Source: Akkermansia sp. (GTDB lineage Bacteria > Verrucomicrobiota > Verrucomicrobiia > Verrucomicrobiales > Akkermansiaceae). From it: a DNA stretch of 37,331 nucleotides. Location of the stretch: NCBI GenBank assembly GCA_024405435.1, contig JAKSOU010000025.1, positions 1 through 37,331 of the forward strand. The letters run 5' to 3'. How positions within the stretch are numbered: the stretch's first letter is position 1; the number at the start of each line of letters is the position of its first letter. A program made the position numbers and the translations under genes. The notes beneath the pieces are model-generated. The model did not search any database. It saw only the letters and a list, made by a program, of their open reading frames with translations, and had not been told where the DNA came from. Shown piece after piece: positions 15,639 through 23,626 of the stretch.

Positions 15639-17807
15639 ATGGGCAAGGTCCGTATCTTTGGAGAGGAGAATCTCACCCCGCAGCCGTCGCTGTACCTGCC
15701 GTGCCGGTTGGACCGTGACACGCTGGAAACGCTGGTGCAGGCCATGGGTGGCGGCGGCGTCACCTTCCTGATGGAGCGCCACCTGCGGCCGGAGCCGCGC
15801 ATGATGCGCTTCATGGAATCCGCCGGGCGCGTGCTGGAGTTCGATTTCCGCAACTGCGACAGCCGCGAGCTGCGCGAGCAAATCCTGGAGCACCTGCAGC
15901 AGGGGCGCGATGTGCTCTATGTGCCAGGCATCCCCAACCGTGACCTGGCCTGCCTGAGCGATGTGCCCATGCCTTTCATGATGCACCTGGCCGCCCTGCA
16001 CATCGCCCCCGTGCCCGTTTTCGTGGGCTTCTACCGCAAGGGCTACGTGCGCGTGGTCACCGAGGAGGCGCGGTACGACTCCGCCGTGGTGGACGTGCGC
16101 CCCAAGCTGGAACCCGGCCCCCTGGCGGGCGACCGCACGCTGGAGGCTTGGATGGAGGCGTCCGCGCGGCACTACGCGGAGCTGCCGCAGCTGCAGGTCT
16201 CCCTGGCGCGCCTGCTGGTGGAGGGCATGCGCAAGCACTCCTCCGTGCGCCTGGAGGACGGGCTGGACAACACGGGCATCGAGTACGGCAAGCTGCTGGG
16301 CGTCTCCATGGCGCTGGCGCGGTGGCTGCGCGCGAACATTGCGGAGCCGCGCGTGGGCGTGCTGCTGCCGCCGGGCAAGGGCGGCGTGATCGCCAACTTC
16401 GCATGCATCCTGGCCGGCATCTCGCCGGTGAACATCAACTACACCTCCTCCGAGGGCGCGTTTGAGAGCATCTGCCGCCAGAGCGGCATCAAGCGTTTCA
16501 TCACCGCTCGCCCCTTCATGGCCAAGCTGCCCCAGTTCCCCTGGCCACCCGCAGAACAAATCATCTACCTGGAGCGTGTGCTCAAGGGCTTGGGCATGTC
16601 CAAGATCGCCACCTGGGTGGCCTTCGCCAAGCTGGCTCCCATGGCCCTGGTGAACAAGACCTTCAACCTGGACGCCCGCAGCGGCGGCGATGAGGCGGCG
16701 CTGCTGTTCACCTCCGGCTCCTCCGGGGAGCCCAAGGGCGTGAGCATGACCCACACCATGCTGGTGGGGCAGGTGCTGCAGATGTACTGCAAGGTGGAAT
16801 TGGACAAGGATGCCGCCATCCTCTCCAGCCTGCCGCTCTTCCACAGCTTCGGCCTGAGCGTGAGCACCCTCATGCCCGCCATCTTCGGCATCAAGATGGT
16901 CACCTATCCCTCTCCGCTGGACGCCAAGCGCCTCAACGAGCTCATCGAGACCCACAAGTGCTGCCTGGCCGTCACCACCCCCACCTTCGCGCGCAGCATG
17001 CTCCGCCGCGCCGGAAAGGACACCTACAGGAGCGTGCACTATTTCGTGGTGGGCGCGGAACGCCTGCAGGACGCCGTGGCAGACGAGTTCATGGAGAAGT
17101 GCGGCGTGAAGCTCATGGAGGGCTATGGGCTCACGGAGGCCTCCCCCGTGGTGGCTTGCTGCCTGGAGGAAACAGGCCCCACCCCGGAGCAGCCCTTCTA
17201 CGTGCAGGCCTACAAGCGCGGCTCCGTGGGCCAGCTGCTGCCCGGCCAGGCCGTCCGCATCACCGATCCCGACGACGACAACGTGCGCCTGCCGCTCTCC
17301 CAGCAGGGCATGGTGTGGCTCAAGGGCGCCAACATCTTCAACGGCTACATCGGCCGCGAGGAGCTCAACCGCGAGGTCATTCGCGACGGCTGGTTCAAGA
17401 CCGGAGACCTGGGCAGCGTGGACCTCAACGGCATCCTCTCCCTGGGCGGCCGCCGCGCCCGCTTCTCCAAGATCGGCGGCGAGATGGTGCCGCACGAGGT
17501 GGTGGAGCAGGCCGTGGACGCCTTCGTGACCCTGCCGCAGGGCTTCACCGGCCGCGCCGTGGCCGTGGTGGGCGTGCCGGACCCGCAGAAGGGCGAGGCC
17601 CTGGTGCTGCTCTCCGCCGTGCACAGCACCCAGCTGGGCAAGGAGATGGACGCCATCCGCGAGCACCTGGTGGCCAGCGGCCTGCCGCGCCTCTGGTGCC
17701 CCCGCGAAATCATCCCCGTGGAGACCATCCCCATGCTGCCCACCGGCAAGATGGACCTCAAGGGCTGCCGCATCCTCGCCTTCGAGGCCCTGGGCCTGCC
17801 CCTGTAG
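15639..17807 (+). CDS. Aas-like AMP-dependent acyl-CoA/acyl-ACP synthetase with degenerate N-terminal domain
   Basis: A 722-residue protein. The C-terminal ~500 residues are an ANL-superfamily adenylating enzyme: P-loop LLFTSGSSGEPKG (~355), YGLTEASPVV (~496), the GWFKTGDLG motif (~583) and the C-terminal PTGKMDLKG lysine motif (~700). It should activate a fatty acid with ATP. The N-terminal ~190 residues are laid out like the PlsC acyltransferase half of bifunctional Aas (lysophospholipid acyl recycling), but I see no HX4D catalytic motif; the corresponding stretch reads CRLDRDTLETL. The N-terminal half is therefore either inactive or a different domain. ispH begins 18 nt downstream, so they are likely cotranscribed. 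Confidence 0.88.
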   Translation: MGKVRIFGEENLTPQPSLYLPCRLDRDTLETLVQAMGGGGVTFLMERHLRPEPRMMRFMESAGRVLEFDFRNCDSRELREQILEHLQQGRDVLYVPGIPNRDLACLSDVPMPFMMHLAALHIAPVPVFVGFYRKGYVRVVTEEARYDSAVVDVRPKLEPGPLAGDRTLEAWMEASARHYAELPQLQVSLARLLVEGMRKHSSVRLEDGLDNTGIEYGKLLGVSMALARWLRANIAEPRVGVLLPPGKGGVIANFACILAGISPVNINYTSSEGAFESICRQSGIKRFITARPFMAKLPQFPWPPAEQIIYLERVLKGLGMSKIATWVAFAKLAPMALVNKTFNLDARSGGDEAALLFTSGSSGEPKGVSMTHTMLVGQVLQMYCKVELDKDAAILSSLPLFHSFGLSVSTLMPAIFGIKMVTYPSPLDAKRLNELIETHKCCLAVTTPTFARSMLRRAGKDTYRSVHYFVVGAERLQDAVADEFMEKCGVKLMEGYGLTEASPVVACCLEETGPTPEQPFYVQAYKRGSVGQLLPGQAVRITDPDDDNVRLPLSQQGMVWLKGANIFNGYIGREELNREVIRDGWFKTGDLGSVDLNGILSLGGRRARFSKIGGEMVPHEVVEQAVDAFVTLPQGFTGRAVAVVGVPDPQKGEALVLLSAVHSTQLGKEMDAIREHLVASGLPRLWCPREIIPVETIPMLPTGKMDLKGCRILAFEALGLPL

Positions 17808-17825
17808 CTTTCCCGCATCCACGCC

Positions 17826-19034
17826 ATGGAAACGCCCAAGCCACGCCGCCCCGTCAATGTGCGCCGCCCGGAGGTGCGCGACCAGGTGATGCAGGACATC
17901 AGCCGCTACGCCAGCCCCCTGGTGGAGCGTATCCGTGCCAACGGAAACCGCCTGCTGCTGGACAACCTGGATCTGCGCCTGGCGGATGCCTTCGGCTTCT
18001 GCGACGGCGTGCGCCGAGCCATCGAAATCGCCTACGCCACCATCCGCCTCTTCAAGGACAGCCGCATCTGGCTCATCGGCGAAATCATCCACAACCCCGA
18101 GGTCAACCGACAGCTCGATTCCCTCGGCCTGCGCCACCTCCCCTGGCAGGAGAACGACCCCGCCTACGATGCCCTCACTGCGGACGACGTGGTCATCATG
18201 CCCGCCTTTGGCGTCACACGCGCCATGCGCGCCAAGCTGGAGGCCCGGGGCGTGCAGCTGGTGGACAGCACCTGCGGCAACGTCATCAAGGTGTGGCAGC
18301 GCGTGCGCTCCTACGCCGCAGCGGGCGTTACCAGCGTCATCCACGGCAAGGCCCGCCATGAGGAAAGCATGGCCACCGCCTCCCAGTCCTGCGGGCCGGA
18401 CGGCACAGGCAACTTCATCGTGGTGCTGGACGAGCGGGAGGCGCAGATGGTGGCGGACGCCATCACCGGCAGGCTTTCCGCGGAGGCCCTGCTGCAGCAG
18501 TTCGGCGACCGCGTGTCCGCGGGCTTCACCCCCGCGGAACACCTGAAGGAAATCGGCCTGGCCAACCAGACCACTATGCTCAAGAGCGAGACCGCGCGCA
18601 TCCAGGAAATCCTGCGCGCCGCCGTGGTGGAACGAGACGGCAATGCGGACCGCTTCCATGTGTTCGACACCATCTGCGACGCCACGCAGAGCCGCCAGGA
18701 CGCCCTCTTCCGCCTGCTGGAGCAGGATTTGGATGCCATGATGATCATTGGCGGCTACAACAGCTCCAACACCACCCACCTGGCGCAGATTGCCGCGGAG
18801 CGCGTGCCCACTTTCTTTGTGAAGGACGCCGCCTGCCTGGTGGACACCCGCTGCATCCGCTGCTACGATTTCGAGGCTCGGAAGGAAACCGAGCGCCCTC
18901 TGCCGCGCGGCGCGGCGGATTTGCAGCGCCTGGCCCGTGTGGGCATCACCGCCGGCGCATCCTGCCCCGCAAACGTCATCGAGCAGGTCATCCGCCGCCT
19001 GGCGGAGCTGCGCCAATGCCCGCTGCCGCAATAA
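17826..19034 (+). CDS. ispH: 4-hydroxy-3-methylbut-2-enyl diphosphate reductase
   Basis: A 402-residue iron-sulfur enzyme of the last step of the MEP isoprenoid pathway, making IPP and DMAPP. The three cluster-binding cysteines are Cys59 (FGFCDGV), Cys150 (DSTCGNV) and Cys380 (GASCPANVIE). Other family motifs are EIIHNPEVN, DTICDATQSRQDA and GGYNSSNTTHLAQI. It is about 90 residues longer than E. coli IspH, with an N-terminal extension and a central insertion around residues 190-240, as in the long cyanobacterial/plant-type enzymes. It follows the acyl synthetase by 18 nt and ends at a bidirectional hairpin. No Shine-Dalgarno sequence is seen. Confidence 0.95.
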   Translation: METPKPRRPVNVRRPEVRDQVMQDISRYASPLVERIRANGNRLLLDNLDLRLADAFGFCDGVRRAIEIAYATIRLFKDSRIWLIGEIIHNPEVNRQLDSLGLRHLPWQENDPAYDALTADDVVIMPAFGVTRAMRAKLEARGVQLVDSTCGNVIKVWQRVRSYAAAGVTSVIHGKARHEESMATASQSCGPDGTGNFIVVLDEREAQMVADAITGRLSAEALLQQFGDRVSAGFTPAEHLKEIGLANQTTMLKSETARIQEILRAAVVERDGNADRFHVFDTICDATQSRQDALFRLLEQDLDAMMIIGGYNSSNTTHLAQIAAERVPTFFVKDAACLVDTRCIRCYDFEARKETERPLPRGAADLQRLARVGITAGASCPANVIEQVIRRLAELRQCPLPQ

Positions 19035-19035
19035 A

Positions 19036-19065
19036 AAACCGCAGCCCCCTGCGGAGCTGCGGTTT
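19036..19065. terminator. Bidirectional terminator between ispH and prepilin gene
   Basis: A perfect 10-bp stem AAACCGCAGC/GCTGCGGTTT with a 10-nt loop. The A-run at 19033-19038 gives a T-tract for minus-strand transcripts, so it serves the prepilin gene best. Confidence 0.8.
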
Positions 19066-19086
19066 GAAATCTCTTGCGCGGGGGCT

Positions 19087-19842
19087 TTACAGCTCCGGGG
19101 CCAGGATGAGGTAGTCACCCGCCACATCGCGGCCGCGCTTGGTCGCCGGGAAGATGTCCTTGCCCTTCTGGATGGTGCCCTTGGCCTCGTCCGTCTCGTC
19201 CTCCTCCAGCATGTCCTTCAGGTTCTTCACGGATCCGTCGCCGAACAGCACCAGCGCCTGTCCATCGTAGGAGGACATATCGAACACGATGTGCTCACCG
19301 GAGTACGGGGTGTCCGTGGGGTAGACGCTGCAGAATGCCAGCGGCACGTTGTTCTTGCCCACGGGCTCCTTGCGGTTCGGGTCGTCGGAACCCTTGCGCA
19401 GCACGTAGGACATGGCGTTCTCGCCGCGGGCCAGGGCGGAGCCGTTGGCCAGGCGCTCATCGGCCTCCTTGGTGGCCTTGCCGGCCACGGCCAGCTTGGC
19501 GAAGAAGGGCTTCTCCGAATCATTGGCGGAGCTGTAGAAGACCTGGCGGTAGTAGCAGTTGGAGAACTCGCCCGTGAGCTCGCCGAAGTTCAGGTCCGGC
19601 TTCTCCTCCTGCAGCTGCTCCGCCGTGTTGTCGCACGGATAGCTGCCGTAGTCGGTCTTGAACTGTCCGAGAATCTTGTGGACGGACTGCAGGTTGGACT
19701 GCGCGACCTGGCGGTCACCATCCTTCATGTGGCTGAGGTAGGCGTTGCCGCCGATCACGGCCATACTGGCGAGAATGGCGATAACCACCATCAACTCGAT
19801 AAGGGTGAACCCCCGCTTTCCGTTTTTGTAAGATACTTTCAT
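19087..19842 (-). CDS. Type IV prepilin/pseudopilin-like protein
   Basis: A 251-residue protein with a class III signal: a short basic leader (KVSYKNGKRG), prepilin peptidase site G11|F12TLIEL with the conserved Glu at mature position 5, and a hydrophobic helix ELMVVIAILASMAVIGGNAYL. The globular part is unlike classical PilA and resembles the GspG/H-like prepilins that occur as many solitary genes in PVC bacteria. A C-terminal VLFGDGSVKNL fits that group, where this strand is common. No other pilus genes are nearby. The ATG at 19842 is 31 nt downstream of a good -10 box. The role in surface filament or type II secretion is undetermined. Confidence 0.88.
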   Translation of the reverse strand: MKVSYKNGKRGFTLIELMVVIAILASMAVIGGNAYLSHMKDGDRQVAQSNLQSVHKILGQFKTDYGSYPCDNTAEQLQEEKPDLNFGELTGEFSNCYYRQVFYSSANDSEKPFFAKLAVAGKATKEADERLANGSALARGENAMSYVLRKGSDDPNRKEPVGKNNVPLAFCSVYPTDTPYSGEHIVFDMSSYDGQALVLFGDGSVKNLKDMLEEDETDEAKGTIQKGKDIFPATKRGRDVAGDYLILAPEL

Positions 19843-19873
19843 AGCTGTGATGTAAATTTCGGTTTACCCGTGC

Positions 19874-19902
19874 AATATACCACGGAATGCGGCGGCATGC
19901 AA
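19874..19902 (-). promoter_or_regulatory. Prepilin gene promoter
   Basis: Minus strand TTGCAT (19897-19902), 17-bp spacer, TATATT (19874-19879), 31 nt before the ATG. This gene has a conventional leader, unlike many neighbours. Confidence 0.65.
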
Positions 19903-19948
19903 GCGGCAAATGCCGAAATTCGCAAAAAAGCCCGCCGGATGCACCCTG

Positions 19949-21082
19949 TCAGCGGCTCAGGTAGTCCGCTATCTCCTTCTGGTAGAGTTCCGGCTCCAGC
20001 AGGAAGGAATCATGCCCCTTCAGAGAATGGATGCACTTGTAGCGGGAATCCACGCCGTTCTTGAGCAGGCGGCGGTGGAAGAGGGAGACGGAGCGCGGCG
20101 TGAAGCAGCAATCCGTGCTGATGGAGAAGAGCATGAAGGGTATTTTGTGCTCCGCCAGCCGCTTGAAGGCGGCGTCTATGTCCCCCAGCCCGCTGAAGGC
20201 GGCGAAGTCGAACCCGGTCCACAGCTCGATGATGCGGATGTAGGCGTTGGCATCGAACCGCAGGGCGAACTTGGTGCCCTGGTGGAGCATGTAGCTTTCC
20301 GTGTTGCGGCGCGGCTTGTACCAGGTGAGCATGCCCTTGGAGTCCGCCACGCCCTTGCGCGCGCGTTTGGCCAGCCCGCGCTGGTAGGTGAAGAGCTTGT
20401 GGCAGATGATGCGCGCCAGCGCCAGCCCGCGCAGCGGCGGTGCGGAGAGCGCGTAGCGCCCGGCCCGGTAGGCGGGGTCCTGCTCAATGGCCAGCACCTG
20501 CTCGAACCCGCAGAGCAGGTGGTCTATCTGTGGCTTGTACCCGCTGCCGATGATGATGACGCTTTTGATGCGCTCCGGCCACAGGTTGGCCACGCACAGG
20601 GAGAGCATGCCGCCCAGGCTGGGACCCACCATGTAGAAGCGGTCTATGCCGAAATGGTCCAGCACCTTGATTTGCGCGCGCGCCTGGTCGTTGGCGTTCA
20701 CCATGGGGAAGCGGCTGCCCCACGGCTCCCCGTCCGGCGCCAAATCGGCGGGCCCGGAGCTGCCGTAGCAGCTGCCCAGGTAGTTGATGCAGATGATGAA
20801 GTACTTGTCCGTGTCCAGCGGCTTGCCGGGGCCGATCATGAGGTTCCACCAGCCCTCGAAATTCTCCGGGCGCCAGAAGCTGCCGGCTTCCGGCAGGTCG
20901 GCGTTGTACCCGTGCGCGTGGTGGCTGCCCGTGAGCGCGTGGAACAGCAGAAGCGCGTTGTCCTTCTTCTCGCTGAGCGTGCCGTACGTCTCGTACGCCA
21001 GGCGGATGCCCGGCAGCGTCTCCCCGCTCTCGAAGGTAAAGTCCCCGAGCTCCAGTATCTGCGTGCGTACGGTGTTTTCCAT
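19949..21082 (-). CDS. metX: Homoserine O-acyltransferase (MetX family)
   Basis: A 377-residue alpha/beta-hydrolase-fold acyltransferase that activates homoserine, normally with acetyl-CoA, for methionine synthesis. Family signatures are FHALTGSHHAHG, GWWNLMIGPGKPLDTDKYF, NYLGSCYGSSGP and the nucleophile elbow GPSLGG (Ser155; usually GGSMGG). Probable Asp324 (STDCCFTP) and His357 (KGHDSFLLE) complete the triad. Length is normal. Members can use succinyl-CoA or act on serine, so the acyl donor is not certain. It lies downstream of rpmJ, separated by a terminator, so its own promoter must lie in the ~97-bp gap; I could not place one with confidence. Confidence 0.88.
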   Translation of the reverse strand: MENTVRTQILELGDFTFESGETLPGIRLAYETYGTLSEKKDNALLLFHALTGSHHAHGYNADLPEAGSFWRPENFEGWWNLMIGPGKPLDTDKYFIICINYLGSCYGSSGPADLAPDGEPWGSRFPMVNANDQARAQIKVLDHFGIDRFYMVGPSLGGMLSLCVANLWPERIKSVIIIGSGYKPQIDHLLCGFEQVLAIEQDPAYRAGRYALSAPPLRGLALARIICHKLFTYQRGLAKRARKGVADSKGMLTWYKPRRNTESYMLHQGTKFALRFDANAYIRIIELWTGFDFAAFSGLGDIDAAFKRLAEHKIPFMLFSISTDCCFTPRSVSLFHRRLLKNGVDSRYKCIHSLKGHDSFLLEPELYQKEIADYLSR

Positions 21083-21100
21083 GGCTTGGACCCTGCATGC

Positions 21101-21136
21101 AAAAAGACCGGGGGCACAGCATGCCTGCCGGTCTTT
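21101..21136 (-). terminator. Rho-independent terminator of rpmJ
   Basis: A perfect 9-bp stem, AAAGACCGG (21103-21111) with CCGGTCTTT (21128-21136). On the minus strand it is followed by a T-run at 21105-21101. Confidence 0.82.
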
Positions 21137-21179
21137 GCGCGGTGCCCCGCACAGCGGGCGGGGCAGGGTGGAAAGGGGG

Positions 21180-21344
21180 TTACTTGACGCCCTTCTTGCT
21201 CAGGCGCGTGCCGGCGGTGGCACCCTGGCGGGCCTTGAACTTGGGGTTGCTCTTGCAGATGACGTAGAGCGTGCCCTTGCGCTTGACGATCTGGCAGTCG
21301 GCGTGGCGGCGCTTCATGGAGGCGAGTGAGGAAAGAACTTTCAT
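21180..21344 (-). CDS. rpmJ: Ribosomal protein L36, zinc-independent (YkgM-like) type
   Basis: A short gene of 54 codons read directly from the minus strand. The protein starts [20 protein letters not shown] and continues with [21 protein letters not shown], closely matching the alternative L36 of E. coli (YkgM). The canonical zinc-binding Cys-X2-Cys is missing: the family position reads HADC, and the late His is replaced by Phe (NPKFKARQ). A 14-residue basic tail ([13 protein letters not shown]) extends the C-terminus. In Proteobacteria such copies replace zinc L36 under zinc limitation; here it may simply be the only L36. It has its own promoter and terminator, so it is a single-gene unit. 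Confidence 0.92.
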   Translation of the reverse strand: MKVLSSLASMKRRHADCQIVKRKGTLYVICKSNPKFKARQGATAGTRLSKKGVK

Positions 21345-21402
21345 GATGTTGATACTGGTTAGAGGTTAGAGGTTGATATAAACCTTGGATTTCGCGGAGC
21401 GG

Positions 21403-21430
21403 ATGATAGCGGATTTTTTCCGTTTGTAAA
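21403..21430 (-). promoter_or_regulatory. rpmJ promoter
   Basis: Minus strand TTTACA (21425-21430), 16-bp spacer, TATCAT (21403-21408). The leader is about 50 nt and includes the 7-bp repeat TCTAACC at 21357-21374. I see no canonical Zur box, but I cannot score one reliably. Confidence 0.6.
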
Positions 21431-21436
21431 GACAAA

Positions 21437-21455
21437 TTTTTGCAGTTTGCAAAAA
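21437..21455 (-). terminator. A/T-rich hairpin after glycosyltransferase gene
   Basis: An 8-bp inverted repeat TTTTTGCA/TGCAAAAA with a 3-nt loop, directly after the minus-strand stop codon at 21459. A weak terminator candidate. Confidence 0.45.
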
Positions 21456-21458
21456 AAA

Positions 21459-22406
21459 TCAGAACGGGCGCAGTTTTCCGTAGAAACCGTTGTGCAGGGC
21501 GCGCAGCAGCGTGTACACGTGGCCCAGCCGGAATTCCCCGGCTGCCAGCATGCCGCTGCAGCACAGCACCAGGTAGGCGCCGCAGGCCGCCAGGCGGTGC
21601 GGGTAGTTGTGCGGCATGCGCAGCCTTTGCAGCCACGCCCAGTTGCGCACCTTGTAGTACACGCGGGAAATGGGCAGCCCTGGCTCGTAGAAGAAGGTCT
21701 TGGAGCCGATGCGGTAGCGGATGAGCCGGCGCTTGGCGGAGGGGTGTTCCAGCTCGGAATCCCGCACGGTCACAAAGCGGAACCCGGCGTTGCGCACCTT
21801 CCACGGGTATTCCTCGTCCTCACCGCGGATGAAGAGGGCCTCCGTGGGCACTCCCGCCTTCTCCCAGGCGGCGCGGGGGTAGAGGGCACCCAGCCAGCCG
21901 CCGCGGCTCGGGATGGTGTTCCCCTCCGGCAGGTCGTCCCGCACCATGGCGTTCTCCCACGGGCGTTTCTCCGAACCGGTGGCGATAGTGAGCGGCCAGC
22001 TCAGCTCATCCCCCTTGGCGGGGTCCACCACCAGGCTCATGCGCACCAGGTCCGGGGCGTCCGGCACCGCCAGCAGCGCCTCCAGCGTGTGCGGGCGCGG
22101 CCAGGAGTCGTCGTCCAGAACCCACACGTGGTCCGCTTGCAGCTCTTCAAAGGCGTACGCGATTCCGCGCGCGCAGCCCCCGGCGTTGCCCAGGTTGGCC
22201 TCCATCTGCAGGATACGGATGGTGCCCGGCGCGAACAGCTGGGCGTCCAGCCGGCGGATTTGCTCCAGCACGGGGTCCTGCGGCGAACCGTTGTTGATGA
22301 CGACGATGCTGTCCGGCCGCCTGGTTTGCTGCGCCAAGCGCCCCAGGCAGGTCAGCGTGCGCTGCGGACCAGCAAAATGGGTGAAGATGGCGCAAATGTG
22401 GGGCAT
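21459..22406 (-). CDS. Family 2 glycosyltransferase
   Basis: A 315-residue GT-A fold glycosyltransferase. It starts HICAIFTHFAGPQRTLTCL, with the nucleotide-sugar-binding VVINNGSPQDP and ANLGNAGGCARGIAYAF, and then VWVLDDDSWP carrying the DXD-type metal site. The catalytic region includes IRGEDEEYPWKVRNAGFRF, where the ED pair fits the GT2 base. The pattern resembles rhamnosyl/galactofuranosyl transferases that build O-antigen or capsule. The C-terminal ~60 residues contain a hydrophobic stretch (LAACGAYLVLCCSGMLAAG), probably a membrane association helix. It lies next to a GT4-like gene and an O-antigen ligase-like gene, consistent with surface polysaccharide synthesis. Confidence 0.85.
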   Translation of the reverse strand: MPHICAIFTHFAGPQRTLTCLGRLAQQTRRPDSIVVINNGSPQDPVLEQIRRLDAQLFAPGTIRILQMEANLGNAGGCARGIAYAFEELQADHVWVLDDDSWPRPHTLEALLAVPDAPDLVRMSLVVDPAKGDELSWPLTIATGSEKRPWENAMVRDDLPEGNTIPSRGGWLGALYPRAAWEKAGVPTEALFIRGEDEEYPWKVRNAGFRFVTVRDSELEHPSAKRRLIRYRIGSKTFFYEPGLPISRVYYKVRNWAWLQRLRMPHNYPHRLAACGAYLVLCCSGMLAAGEFRLGHVYTLLRALHNGFYGKLRPF

Positions 22407-22424
22407 ATTCCGGAAAGGCGGCGC

Positions 22425-22453
22425 ATTGTATCACTTGCCTTTGGAATTGACAA
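22425..22453 (-). promoter_or_regulatory. GT2 gene promoter, short leader
   Basis: Minus strand TTGTCA (22448-22453), 17-bp spacer, TACAAT (22425-22430), 18 nt before the ATG at 22406. The predicted leader is about 11 nt. Much of it lies in the short gap after the GT4-like gene. Confidence 0.65.
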
Positions 22454-22459
22454 GCGAAT

Positions 22460-23533
22460 TCATGCTTTTCTCATGGCAGCCACGCAGCGGGCCGCCACTT
22501 CCCCCCAGGTGGGGTAGGTTGGCGTGTCCGCCGTGCCGGGATTGTCATACACCGCGTTGAGCGTGCGGATGAACGACTCTTCCGATGCGTTGTCGAACAG
22601 GTAGCGGGCGGGTATGTTCTCGCGGATGGGTGGCAGGTCTGAGGCCACGCAGGGCAGCCCGCCGCGCAGGCACTCCACCGGCGGCATGCCGAACCCTTCG
22701 TACGCGGAGAAGTAGGCGGCGGCGCGGCACTCCCCGTGCATCACGCGCTCCATCTCCTCCTGTGGCATGCGCCCGTGGCGGATCCATTGGGCGGAGGGCA
22801 GGGCGGTGCCTTCCGGCAGGCGCCCCAGCAGGTGGATGCGGATGTCCGCGGCGTCCTCACGCTGGGCCAGCCAGGCCTGCAGGCGCTGTATGCCCAGGGC
22901 GGTGAGCTTGTGCGGGAAGGGCGACACGTAGAACAGGATGTCCCGCCCGGTGTGCGGGGCGGCCGGCCGCGCCGGCTCGTCGAAACCTATGCCCACCACC
23001 GCCACGTTGGCCTGCGGCACGTAGGCGTGGTAGCGCGCCTCGTTGAAGTGCGTGGAGGTGAGCACCAGGTCCGCCACCTCCAGCGAGCGGATGCCCAGGT
23101 TGCGGAAGTAGAGCAGCTCATGCCGCGGGAAGGGGGAATCCCCCGGCGCGGTGGGCCCCATGTAGTATTCCCAGTTCACATCGTGAAGGTAGCATGCCAG
23201 GCGCGTGCCTCCCAGGCTGGGAAAGTACGGCGGGAATCCCTTGGGCAGGATGGCCCAGTCCGCCCCGGTGCGGCGGATGGCGTTGCACACCCCCACCTGG
23301 TCCCACCAGATGCGCCCGAAACGCCGCGGCACCGCCTTGTCCGCCAAATGCACGTGCACGTGCGCGGGCGCACCCTTGAAGTGTTCGCTGCACTCGCTGT
23401 TGCCCAGGATGTGGAGCTCCTCCACCCCCGGGCATTGCGCCAGCCCCCGCGCCAGCCCCAGCGACACGTTGAAGATGCCCACGGATTTGGTGGCGGCGAA
23501 GCTCTGGTCGGTCAGTGCAAGGACGATTTTCAT
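22460..23533 (-). CDS. GT4-like (group 1) glycosyltransferase
   Basis: A 357-residue GT-B fold glycosyltransferase. The start chosen at 23533 gives MKIVLALTDQSFAATKSVGIFNV, a typical Rossmann beginning; the reading frame runs further upstream to 23641, but that part overlaps the divergent gene. C-terminal donor-domain motifs are visible: FYVSPFPHKLTALGI, then IRHGRMPQEEMERVMHGECRAA, and the family signature AYEGFGMPPVECLRGGLPCVASDLPPI with the EX7E-type Glu. The sugar and acceptor are unknown. It is divergent from the ligase-like gene, and the two probably contribute to the same surface glycan. Confidence 0.85.
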   Translation of the reverse strand: MKIVLALTDQSFAATKSVGIFNVSLGLARGLAQCPGVEELHILGNSECSEHFKGAPAHVHVHLADKAVPRRFGRIWWDQVGVCNAIRRTGADWAILPKGFPPYFPSLGGTRLACYLHDVNWEYYMGPTAPGDSPFPRHELLYFRNLGIRSLEVADLVLTSTHFNEARYHAYVPQANVAVVGIGFDEPARPAAPHTGRDILFYVSPFPHKLTALGIQRLQAWLAQREDAADIRIHLLGRLPEGTALPSAQWIRHGRMPQEEMERVMHGECRAAAYFSAYEGFGMPPVECLRGGLPCVASDLPPIRENIPARYLFDNASEESFIRTLNAVYDNPGTADTPTYPTWGEVAARCVAAMRKA

Positions 23534-23543
23534 GCCGCCCGTG

Positions 23544-23572
23544 ACTCTGGCACAAATCCCGCGCCGCGTCAA
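23544..23572 (-). promoter_or_regulatory. Possible GT4-like gene promoter
   Basis: Minus strand TTGACG (23567-23572), 17-bp spacer, CAGAGT (23544-23549), 10 nt before the ATG. The -10 box is a poor match; the geometry is what supports it. Confidence 0.35.
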
Positions 23573-23590
23573 GCGGATTGTGATACCCGC

Positions 23591-23619
23591 TTGCGCCCGC
23601 GCGCGATTTCTGCTATGCT
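23591..23619 (+). promoter_or_regulatory. Ligase-like gene promoter, leaderless geometry
   Basis: TTGCGC (23591-23596), 17-bp spacer, TATGCT (23614-23619), then 7 nt to the ATG at 23627. Divergent from the GT4-like promoter. Confidence 0.7.
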
Positions 23620-23626
23620 GGAATGC

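Noticed and set aside
15558..19127. A 1189-codon minus-strand open frame
   Set aside because: It lies antisense to the clear Aas-like and ispH genes, is rich in His, Gly, Ala and Leu with no motif, and reflects the codon bias of GC-rich DNA.
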